DNA from: Hyphomicrobiales bacterium
GTDB lineage: Bacteria; Pseudomonadota; Alphaproteobacteria; Rhizobiales; Xanthobacteraceae
Direction: 5' to 3'
DNA: 64,000 bases
NCBI GenBank assembly: GCA_016185205.1
Contig: JACPOA010000058.1
Coordinates: forward strand, 1 to 64,000
Part shown: piece by piece, positions 52,488 through 59,636 of the stretch
How the letters are laid out: every line of letters starts with the position of its first letter
Position numbering within the stretch: the stretch's first letter is position 1
The notes under the pieces: generated by a model
The model's database searches: none
Seen by the model: only the letters and a program-made list of their open reading frames with translations
Told to the model about the DNA's origin: nothing
Program-made: the position numbers and the translations under genes

Positions 52488-53207
52488 TCATTTGTCGAGA
52501 TTGGACGAAACGGCGGGCGACGCATTGACAGGCGGGTAAATGCAATCCTTGACAGCTCTTGCCCGGGCACATTCCGCCGGCGCGTTCATGCGAAGGACGG
52601 TGGCCGTTGACACCGCCAGTGTGCGTTGCGTCGCCGCGTCGCGGATCGACACACGAATGGCGACAGGCAACCGGTCTGCATCGTGCCAGCTGTTCTGCCA
52701 AACATGATCGGCGCCCGCGTATGAAAAGATCGCCCGATAAGGCGCGCGTATGAGGACCACGGGGCCCGAGAAATTCGCCAGGTCGCGGAGTTTGGCGTTT
52801 ACGGGAAGCGGCACGAATGGCGTGCGCGCGCGCACCAATGCCACACCACGGTCATCGGACATTGTCGAGATGCGCACGACTTCCAGGCCGGGCCGCGTGT
52901 TGGGCCCGACCGCCGTTCGCACGAAACGCACGCCGAACTCATCGCCCTCGAACAACGGCTGCTTGGTCTTGCCATTTGCCGTCACAAATTCCGCCGCCGA
53001 GAGATCGGCGACCAGACGTTCGAGACCCTGTCCAAAAAGTTCCGTACGCTGCACATGGACGAAGCCACGATTCCAATTCGGCAGCCATTGCGCCGTCACG
53101 GTGGCTAGCGCCGCAAGGATACCGACCATCAGGATCAATGCAACGAGCATCTCGAACAGCGTAAACCCCGCCTCGCCGTCCGAATGCCAGTATCTTCGCT
53201 TGCTCAT
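52488..53207 (-). CDS. gspJ: Type II secretion minor pseudopilin GspJ
   Basis: Protein of 239 residues from the ATG at 53205-53207, which overlaps the gspI stop (ATGA). The prepilin cleavage site is GEAG|FTLFEMLVALILMVGIL at about residue 13. The rest shows GspJ features (LFGQGLERLVADLSAAEFVT; PVVLIRAPYRAIFSY). With GspI and GspK it forms the pseudopilus tip. A longer frame to 53357 has no prepilin logic. Confidence 0.87.
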   Translation of the reverse strand: MSKRRYWHSDGEAGFTLFEMLVALILMVGILAALATVTAQWLPNWNRGFVHVQRTELFGQGLERLVADLSAAEFVTANGKTKQPLFEGDEFGVRFVRTAVGPNTRPGLEVVRISTMSDDRGVALVRARTPFVPLPVNAKLRDLANFSGPVVLIRAPYRAIFSYAGADHVWQNSWHDADRLPVAIRVSIRDAATQRTLAVSTATVLRMNAPAECARARAVKDCIYPPVNASPAVSSNLDK

Positions 53208-53611
53208 CCCGATGGCCTTCGGCCGAGCCGCACGGTGGTGATACTGAACCTTGTTCCGCGCGGCGTTTGCACCGTGATCGATGCCGTCAGCGGCACCCAT
53301 GGCGTGCTCGCTTGCGCGTCGAGGACACCGGGAAAAAGCTGCACATCGACGCGCCAAAGTTGGTCGTTCCTTTCTCCAGACAATGTACCGACGGTCAGGC
53401 GGTTGCGGTCAGGAAGCTCGGTCTCGATCGCGCGCGCCGTCTCCACGAGGACCAGGTGATCATCGAGCGCACGGGTGCTGCGGACGTCAACGCTGACCAA
53501 CGAACCAATAGACAATAAAATAGCGGCGATCACCGCCAAGGTGACGACCACCTCGATCAGCGTAAAGCCGGCAGAGTCACGCGCGTGCTTACAGGACGTT
53601 AAGCGGCACAA
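53204..53611 (-). CDS. gspI: Type II secretion minor pseudopilin GspI
   Basis: Protein of 135 residues starting at TTG (53609-53611), supported by GGGAGG nine bases upstream; no ATG or GTG is available before the cleavage site. The prepilin motif is SAG|FTLIEVVVTLAVIAAIL. The start lies 23 bases inside gspH and the end overlaps gspJ, so translation is coupled along the operon. Confidence 0.85.
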   Translation of the reverse strand: MCRLTSCKHARDSAGFTLIEVVVTLAVIAAILLSIGSLVSVDVRSTRALDDHLVLVETARAIETELPDRNRLTVGTLSGERNDQLWRVDVQLFPGVLDAQASTPWVPLTASITVQTPRGTRFSITTVRLGRRPSG

Positions 53612-54065
53612 TTTCCACGCCTCCCGTGAGCCAATTGACGCGAATTTGATAGCCTACACCAAGCCGCGTCAGCGCAATAACACCGCCGCACGACATGCCG
53701 GAGGCGAAAAATACGATCGTGGAACCGGCTTCGCGTTGATTGCAGCGACTGGCTAAGGCCGCATCAAATTGGACATCGTTTGGCACACGAACGGCGCGCG
53801 CCGACGCTCCCGACCGTACCGACCGACCTATCGCATCGATTTCGGTCGCGGTTGCGACGCGCTGACGGATGGCTGCGTTACGGTCGGTCTTGAGGAGCGT
53901 GGCGATCTCCAGCGCATAGGCTTCCAGCCGCGAACGCGACGTGCCACGTGGAATTTCCGGCAGCAGAATGGCGGCGAGCAACGCGATGATGGCGAGAACG
54001 CACACGATTTCGATGAGGGTGAAGCCACCCTCGCCGGCGAAGCGTTCAGCGGGTCCAGCTGGCAA
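53589..54065 (-). CDS. gspH: Type II secretion pseudopilin GspH
   Basis: The prepilin site is EGG|FTLIEIVCVLAIIALLAA, followed by the small GspH domain (RLEAYALEIATLLKTDRNAA and SRCNQREAGSTIVFF). The start is ambiguous. The TTG at 54065 gives a 14-residue leader and a 20-base overlap with gspG, like the gspI arrangement. ATGs at 54101 or 54158 would overlap gspG more and give longer leaders. The mature protein is unaffected. Confidence 0.83.
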   Translation of the reverse strand: MPAGPAERFAGEGGFTLIEIVCVLAIIALLAAILLPEIPRGTSRSRLEAYALEIATLLKTDRNAAIRQRVATATEIDAIGRSVRSGASARAVRVPNDVQFDAALASRCNQREAGSTIVFFASGMSCGGVIALTRLGVGYQIRVNWLTGGVEIVPLNVL

Positions 54066-54504
54066 TATCGGCGGCCGTTCCTGTGCCGCCTTCCTGACCA
54101 TCGGAGCCATAGGACATGATATCATAGGGGCCGTGCTCGCCTGGCGAACGATAAACATATGCCTTACCCCACGGATCGTTGGGCAACACGCCGCCTTTCA
54201 GGTACGGACCGTTCCAGGCCGGAATCGTTCCCGGGGACTGCACCAGAGCCGTCAAGCCTTCCGACGTGTTCGGATAACGGCCGGTATCAAGATTGAACAG
54301 ATCGAGCGCGCTGCCAAAACTCTGTATTTGAATTTTCGCGGCCTTGACTTTCGATTCTCCGAGATAATTCAGCACGCGCGGGCCGACCAGGCTCATGATC
54401 AGCGCGATGATGGCAATGACGACCAGAATTTCGATCAGCGTGAAGCCGCCCTCGCCGCGCGCGCGCTTTTGGCGTATTCGTTTGCCTAAAAGCATCACCA
54501 TCAT
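54046..54504 (-). CDS. gspG: Type II secretion major pseudopilin GspG
   Basis: Protein of 152 residues with prepilin site GEGG|FTLIEILVVIAIIALIM near residue 20. It has the GspG-specific calcium-loop region: SFGSALDLFNLDTGRYPNTS, GLTALVQSP, GPYLKGGVLPNDPWGKAYVY and YGSDGQEGG. It builds the pseudopilus that pushes cargo through the secretin. It lies six bases after gspF. Confidence 0.94.
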   Translation of the reverse strand: MMVMLLGKRIRQKRARGEGGFTLIEILVVIAIIALIMSLVGPRVLNYLGESKVKAAKIQIQSFGSALDLFNLDTGRYPNTSEGLTALVQSPGTIPAWNGPYLKGGVLPNDPWGKAYVYRSPGEHGPYDIMSYGSDGQEGGTGTAADIASWTR

Positions 54505-54510
54505 GTCCCC

Positions 54511-55725
54511 CTACTCGATGATTTGGGTGACCGACAGCAGGGCGGTCATCACGGATACGATCAGACCGCCGACAATAGCACTGATGATGATAATCGCAAT
54601 TGGACCCGTGATCCCGACAATTCGATCGAGACTGCGCTGAAGCTTGGCCTCGTAGAACTCCGCAACGTTACCGGAGAGCACCGGCAACTGCCCGGTTTCT
54701 TCGCCAATGCGCAACATCCGAATAGCCATCGCCGGAAGCAGCGTCGTATCGGCAAGCGCGTCCGATAGTTTCCCGCCGTGCCGAACCCGGTCCACGGCTT
54801 TATTCCAGATCGCCGCGTTGTCGGCCGATCCAAGCATATCGACAAGGATACGAAGCGTCGTTGTGAGCGCAACCCCGCTGCCAAGAAGAATGCCGAGGTT
54901 GCGGCAAAACAAAGCGGTGTAGTGCAACCGCACGACGGATTTCAACAGCGGCAACCGCGTCAAGACGCCGATGATCTTTGCCCGCACCGCTGCACGCCGG
55001 AACACAAGCCAGCCGCCGACAATCAGAACAATGGTTGCCGCTTCTATCATCTCGAGGTGCGCGCGCACGAATTTAGACAGGCCGAAAAGCGTCGCCACGA
55101 TGGGATCGAGCTTGGCGTTGAAATCCTGCAGCACCGCGGCAAATTGCGGAATAACAAACAGAAGAAAAAATGACAGCACGCCGCAAGCGGCGAATAGCAC
55201 GAAAGCCGGATAGCGCAACGCATCGACCACCTTGCGCCGCATGGCTTCGGCCCGGTTGCGTTCGCTGCCGAGCACGTCGAGAATGTGGTCAAGTGCGCCG
55301 GATGCCTCGCCGACGCGCACCAGCGCGACATACATCGCCGGGAACAATGTGGGATGATGCGCGAGCGCTTCCGAGAAGCTTTCGCCGGCCAGCACGCGGC
55401 CTCTGATTTGCGCGACCACCGAGCGCAGCCGCCCGATATCGATATCGACGGCCAGCAGATCAAGCGCATCGTCGATGCGCGCGCCCGCCTTCAGCAGGAG
55501 CGCCAAATCGCGGGTAAAAACCGTGACGTCTTCGGCGCGCGGCCGCGACAGCAGAGAAAACTTCAACCGTTCTTTGTAATTGCCGCCCGCCTCGGTGACG
55601 GTCTCGATCGGGACCAGACCGAGAAATTCGATGCGGTTTGCCACTTCCGCGGCGGTGGGCGCCGTAATCGATCCGCTTACCAATTCGCCGCCTTGCGTCA
55701 TGGCGCGGTACCGGAAATTTGGCAA
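54511..55725 (-). CDS. gspF: Type II secretion inner-membrane protein GspF
   Basis: Protein of 404 residues, normal length. Two GspF domains are visible, DVTVFTRDLALLLKAGARID (about 65-190) and LHYTALFCRNLGILLGSGVA (about 270-390). Three membrane helices include FVLFAACGVLSFFLLFVIPQ and IAIIIISAIVGGLIVSVMTA. It sits at the centre of the assembly platform and is driven by GspE. It starts one base after the gspE stop. Confidence 0.93.
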   Translation of the reverse strand: MPNFRYRAMTQGGELVSGSITAPTAAEVANRIEFLGLVPIETVTEAGGNYKERLKFSLLSRPRAEDVTVFTRDLALLLKAGARIDDALDLLAVDIDIGRLRSVVAQIRGRVLAGESFSEALAHHPTLFPAMYVALVRVGEASGALDHILDVLGSERNRAEAMRRKVVDALRYPAFVLFAACGVLSFFLLFVIPQFAAVLQDFNAKLDPIVATLFGLSKFVRAHLEMIEAATIVLIVGGWLVFRRAAVRAKIIGVLTRLPLLKSVVRLHYTALFCRNLGILLGSGVALTTTLRILVDMLGSADNAAIWNKAVDRVRHGGKLSDALADTTLLPAMAIRMLRIGEETGQLPVLSGNVAEFYEAKLQRSLDRIVGITGPIAIIIISAIVGGLIVSVMTALLSVTQIIE

Positions 55726-55726
55726 G

Positions 55727-57436
55727 TCAGGCTCCCACAGTCGTCACGCGGAGAACTTCCGCGGCCGATGTCACCCCCATCCGGCATTTGGCGATTGCAT
55801 CGTCGATCATCGACGCCATTCCGGCTTTGACGGCGGCGCGCTGAATGACTTCAGAGTCGGTATGTTCCGTGATCAGATCGCGCACACCACTGGTCATCTC
55901 GATGATTTCGAAAATACCGCTGCGGCCGCGGTAACCGGTGCCGCCGCAGCGGTCGCAGCCATGCGGCTCGAATATCGTGTCGCCCGCACGGAACCCGAGC
56001 ACGGAAAACCGCGGGTCCTCGGCAATATCCTCGGCCTTCAATTTCTTACGGACTTTGCATCGATCGCACAGGATGCGGACGAGCCGCTGCGCGATGGTTG
56101 CGCGCAAAGTCGATTTGAGGAGAAAGCCCTCCACGCCGAGATCCAAAAGGCGCGGCAGCGCCGCGGCCGCCGTTTCGGTATGCAACGTCGTCAAGACAAG
56201 GTGGCCGGTCAGCGCGGCATGGATCGCGATATTGGCGGTCTCAGAATCGCGAATTTCGCCGACCATGATCACGTCGGGGTCCTGGCGAACGAAGGCGCGC
56301 AGCGCCGTGGCGAAGGTCAGACCGATGGACGGTTTCACCTGCGATTGATTGACGCCATTGAGCTCGTACTCGACGGGATCCTCGATGGTCAGGATCTTGC
56401 GGGTCGGCTCATTGAGAATCGACAGCATCGTTGCCAGCGTCGTCGTTTTTCCGCTTCCGGTCGGCCCCGTGATAATGATCATCCCGTGCGGAAGGGAGAG
56501 CAGACGTTGCATTCGCGGTTCGTCTTTGTCCGAAAGGCCGAGTTTGGCGAACTCAAGCAATCCACGATCGCGCGGCAATAGCCTGACAACGGCCGACTCG
56601 CCATGCTGGGTCGGCATGGTGGCAACGCGGATATCGATCTCCGACCTGGCCACGCGCAGACGCGCGGCGCCGTCCTGCGGCAAACGGCGTTCGGAAATAT
56701 TCAGTCCGGAAAGAATCTTGATGCGCGAAATCAACGCCTGCGGCAAGGCTCCCGCCGGCGCGGCGACCGCGCGCAACAATCCATCGACCCGCATCCGGAC
56801 AACGAGGCCATTGCGGAACGGCTCGATGTGGATGTCGCTGGCCCGCAACTCCATCGCTTTCTCGAGCAGGTCGTTCACGGCGCGTACGATGGGCGCTCCG
56901 CTCGCGAGATCTCGCAGATTCTCGATGTCATTGTCGGCATGAGCGGAAGCGGCATCGGCAACTTCCGGCAAGGCCAGGTCGTCGCCGCCGACCCGCGCCG
57001 CCAGAACGGTGGCGATATCCTCGAATGACGCGACCGTGATGGCCACCGGTCCGCCCAGCACGATCTCGGCGGCTCGAACGGGCGCCCCGTCGTTCGGGTC
57101 TGTCACCGCTATTCCATAACGCCCGTCCGCCGTTTCGTACGGAAAGACCATCATTTCCCGCAGAAAGCGTGGCGAAAAACGTCCGACGATCGCCGATGCT
57201 TCCATCAGCTGCGCCAGGCTCATGCGGGCGATACCATGAAAGCGCGCAACCTCGTCGGCGAAGTCGTTCGCCGACAAGTCGGTCAATTCCCACAATCTTC
57301 GCAAGGGTTGGCCGGAACCCGGAACATTTCGCGCGTCAAATTTAGCAATCACATCACCAGCAATAAGGTTTTTGCCGACCAAATACTTGGCGAAACCTTC
57401 CGACGTATTTGACGACCCGTCCATATCGATCGGCAC
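55727..57436 (-). CDS. gspE: Type II secretion ATPase GspE
   Basis: Protein of 569 residues. The N-terminal domain (about 1-150) contacts GspL. The ATPase core has DIHIEPFRNGLVVRMRVDG (201-219), Walker A GPTGSGK (324-330), the Asp box TIEDPVEYE, Walker B VGEIRD and the His box TTLHTE. The zinc motif is CDRC...CDRC near 460-500. It powers pseudopilus assembly. It is the first gene of the leftward operon. Its first 85 codons and the upstream region are duplicated at 59241-59596. Confidence 0.95.
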   Translation of the reverse strand: MPIDMDGSSNTSEGFAKYLVGKNLIAGDVIAKFDARNVPGSGQPLRRLWELTDLSANDFADEVARFHGIARMSLAQLMEASAIVGRFSPRFLREMMVFPYETADGRYGIAVTDPNDGAPVRAAEIVLGGPVAITVASFEDIATVLAARVGGDDLALPEVADAASAHADNDIENLRDLASGAPIVRAVNDLLEKAMELRASDIHIEPFRNGLVVRMRVDGLLRAVAAPAGALPQALISRIKILSGLNISERRLPQDGAARLRVARSEIDIRVATMPTQHGESAVVRLLPRDRGLLEFAKLGLSDKDEPRMQRLLSLPHGMIIITGPTGSGKTTTLATMLSILNEPTRKILTIEDPVEYELNGVNQSQVKPSIGLTFATALRAFVRQDPDVIMVGEIRDSETANIAIHAALTGHLVLTTLHTETAAAALPRLLDLGVEGFLLKSTLRATIAQRLVRILCDRCKVRKKLKAEDIAEDPRFSVLGFRAGDTIFEPHGCDRCGGTGYRGRSGIFEIIEMTSGVRDLITEHTDSEVIQRAAVKAGMASMIDDAIAKCRMGVTSAAEVLRVTTVGA

Positions 57437-57541
57437 GCCTCAGCGTTAACTATCGCAATTTATCCTTCACATATAACGAGATAATTATCGACTATGCAAA
57501 AAGATTGTCAAATAATACGAGCTTACAAGCTGTTAGCGCCG
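57186..57541. repeat. Direct repeat, copy 1 (gspE start and promoter region)
   Basis: This stretch aligns without a gap to 59241-59596 (constant offset 2055), with a few dozen substitutions at most. It covers the first 85 codons of gspE and about 105 bases of upstream DNA. The copy 1 -35-like hexamer is TTCACA (57466-57471), against TTGACA in copy 2. Confidence 0.88.
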
Positions 57542-57713
57542 GTCGGGCGCTGGCATCGTCAATTGTTCAATTGTCATGCAATCGTTTTTGTCACGAAGAC
57601 CGAGCGTTCCCTTACGCGCAAAGCAGCAGTGGCTCTCACGTTGCCGAACCCAGCGGAAACGAATAATATTATAATACAGACCTTCGAAAACGAAACGGAA
57701 GGAACCGACCGTA

Positions 57714-58391
57714 ATGCCGTCGCGCCGCGATAAAATCGGCCTTTGGAAGCTGGTGCTGGCGATCTGGCTTGCTGCGCTGCTGCAAACCTTTGCGCAGCCT
57801 GTTCTTGCCGAAGTCCGCGTCTCCGGCCCAGCGGATGCTGTGATCGTGGAGACGCGCGAGGCCTCGGTGGAAGAGGTCCTGGCCGCCCTTGGCGCGTCGT
57901 TCAATTTGCACTATCGCACATCCGGCGCGCTCAATCGTGTGCTGACGGGAACCTATACCGGGTCGCTGCAGCGCGTGATCGCGCGCCTGTTGGAGGGCCA
58001 CAATTACGTCATGCAGTCGTCCGCCGGCGGCGGCGAGCTCATCGTCGTCGGGACCGGAGTGGCCGGCAGCGGCGTGTCCGCATCGAGACGTCAGGTCGTG
58101 GCGGATGCGAGGCAACCGGAATTGCCTGCGCCGCCGCGCGCGTCCGATGTGCAAGGATGGGACGCCACCACCCAAGTTGGGCAACCCATAGCGCCGCCGC
58201 TTCCAAATGCGAACGGTGCAACGCTGGCCGTTCCCCGCGCTTCGCCGTCGTCCCTGTCCGTCCCAGTGCCGCCCTCAGATAATTCCGTCATAGGCCCGCC
58301 TCATGCCATCGCGGTGCCAGGCCTTGTCCCGCCCTTGCCGGAATCGGTTCCGCAACACCAGCCACCGGGCTTACAAGGCTGGAACGGCTAA
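57714..58391 (+). CDS. Secreted STN-domain protein next to the type II system
   Basis: Protein of 225 residues with AAGGAA upstream and a signal peptide (ending AQPVLAE). Residues about 35-112 resemble the STN/secretin N-domain: VETREASVEEVLAALGASFN, LTGTYTGSLQRVIARLLEGH and NYVMQSSAGGGELIVVG. The second half is Pro/Ala-rich and probably disordered. It may interact with the GspD N-domains or the GspC-like protein. It reads away from gspE behind promoter copy 1. Confidence 0.7.
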   Translation: MPSRRDKIGLWKLVLAIWLAALLQTFAQPVLAEVRVSGPADAVIVETREASVEEVLAALGASFNLHYRTSGALNRVLTGTYTGSLQRVIARLLEGHNYVMQSSAGGGELIVVGTGVAGSGVSASRRQVVADARQPELPAPPRASDVQGWDATTQVGQPIAPPLPNANGATLAVPRASPSSLSVPVPPSDNSVIGPPHAIAVPGLVPPLPESVPQHQPPGLQGWNG

Positions 58392-58393
58392 AA

Positions 58394-58950
58394 CTGCATT
58401 GAGATATTCCCGTGCCGGCGGCTTGATCCTGGTCAAGCCTCGCTCCGGCACCCCCGTGAAGACCTACTTCGCCAACGTCGAAGTGCACAATAGCAGTACT
58501 TTCGGCATCAAGTCGGATGGAACGAACGGTGCGGTCGACAATGCCGTCACCGATAGCGCCTTCTTCTCGATGGCCGGCGCCGCCGTCTCTGCGGTCACGC
58601 CGGCTGCCGCCTCGCCCGGCCCCCCGGTGGTCCGCGTTTCGTTAGACCGGGCCACGGTGCTCAATGCCGGCGCGGGCGCGGTCTTTGCCAACGGAGGTGG
58701 ATCACGCGTTTTTATAATCAAATCGGCAGTCGAGGCGGCCTCAACTGGGATTACCGCCGTTAACGGCGGCAACGTTGTCTTGAACGATTCTGTCGTAACG
58801 GGGAACGGGACCGGCGTTAATTACTCAGGCGGTGGCGTTGTGGCTTCGTTCGGGAACAACGCGGTCCAGTTTACCGGATTTGGAGCGTGTGGCGCCGACG
58901 TGTGTAACGGCGGCGTGGCCGGTACGATGAACGCCTTAACGCCGAAATAA
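58394..58950 (+). pseudogene. 5'-truncated beta-helix protein gene
   Basis: The frame AGGLILVKPRSGTPVKTYFA, EVHNSSTFGIKSDGTNGAVD, AVEAASTGITAVNGG, VLNDSVVTGNGTGVNYSGGG matches the C-terminal coil series of the protein at 48170-49111 and relatives. The signal peptide and N-terminal half are missing, and no ATG with a ribosome site opens it. It begins right after the stop of the STN gene. It is judged a remnant, although expression from an internal TTG cannot be excluded. Confidence 0.65.
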
Positions 58951-59017
58951 GGCGCCGGCGCTGAAACGCGGCCGGGTCTGCGCTTTTCTTGGCGCTGAAA
59001 GCGTCGGCATAAAGACA

Positions 59018-59050
59018 AACTCCGGACGACATTCGTCGCCCGGAGTTTTT
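59018..59050 (+). terminator. Rho-independent terminator
   Basis: AACTCCGG...CCGGAGTT with inner ACGAC/CGTCG is followed by TTTTT. It follows the beta-helix remnant, suggesting this was once the end of a functional gene. It also shields gspD from upstream read-through. Confidence 0.85.
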
Positions 59051-59055
59051 GCTAT

Positions 59056-59235
59056 TTGGAGACCGCGTACTATCGCTGGCGCCAAGAGTTCGGTGGGCTC
59101 AAGACCGAGCAAGTGAAGCGGCTGAAGGATCTGCTGAAGGATATTGAGACAGAGAATACGCGGCTTCGCCGGGCGGTCTCCGATCTGACGCTCGACAAGC
59201 TCATTCTGCAGGCGGCCTGCCGGGGAAACTACTGA
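59056..59235 (+). pseudogene. IS3-family transposase OrfA remnant
   Basis: The frame reads AYYRWRQEFGGLKTEQVKRL, KDLLKDIETENTRLRR, AVSDLTLDKLILQAACRGNY, stop. This is the C-terminal half of an IS3-group OrfA, with the helix-turn-helix end and leucine-zipper stretch. The N-terminus, OrfB and the terminal inverted repeats are absent. It ends six bases before repeat copy 2, marking the rearrangement junction. Confidence 0.82.
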
Positions 59236-59240
59236 GCCCC

Positions 59241-59491
59241 ACGATCGCCGATGCTTCCATGAGCTGCGCCAGGCTCATGCGGGCGATACCGTGAAAACGC
59301 GCAACCTCGTCGGCGAAGTCGTTCGCCGACAAGTCGGTCAATTCCCATAATCTTCGCAAGGGTTGGCCGGAACCCGAAACATTTCGCGCGTCAAGTTTAG
59401 AAATAAAATTCCCAGCAATAAGGTTCTTGCTGACCAAATACTTGGCGAAACCTTCCGACATATTTGACGACCCGCCCCTATCGATCGGCAC
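59241..59491 (-). pseudogene. gspE 5' fragment
   Basis: The minus strand encodes MPIDRGGSSNMSEGFAKYLV and onward to QLMEASAIVG, the first 85 residues of GspE with scattered changes (for example NFISKLDARNVSG for DVIAKFDARNVPG). It then enters unrelated sequence (LSSFPGRPPAE). It cannot make a working ATPase. Confidence 0.88.
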
Positions 59492-59520
59492 GCCTCAACA
59501 TTAACTATCGCAAATTATCC

Positions 59521-59550
59521 TTGACATATAACGAGATAATTATCGACTAT
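59521..59550 (+). promoter_or_regulatory. Likely gspD promoter
   Basis: A consensus TTGACA at 59521-59526 is followed 18 bases later by GACTAT (59545-59550), a moderate -10. The spacer holds the palindrome GATAATTATC, a possible operator. The same region in copy 1 precedes the STN gene, so both may share control. Confidence 0.5.
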
Positions 59551-59636
59551 GCAAAAAAATTGTCAAATAATACGAACTTACAAACCGTTAGCGCCGAGCG
59601 GGGGCTGACGCGTGTGGCGTAACTGGGGCGCGTTCA

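Larger units (their letters stand above)
59241..59596. repeat. Direct repeat, copy 2 (gspE start and gspD promoter)
   Basis: Gap-free partner of 57186-57541. Its left edge cuts gspE after codon 85 (EASAIVG) and touches the IS3 remnant. Its right edge leads into gspD. It retains a 10-bp palindrome GATAATTATC (59535-59544), also present in copy 1. Confidence 0.88.

Noticed and set aside
53204-54504. Pseudopilin genes considered as a type IV pilus cluster
   Set aside because: The GspG calcium-loop region, GspK, GspL/M and gene order are type II secretion features; no pilT, pilC-type or pilQ genes are present.
58303-58950. Beta-helix frame read as an intact gene from its first ATG
   Set aside because: That ATG lies inside the STN gene in another frame, gives no signal peptide, and the N-terminal half of the family is absent.
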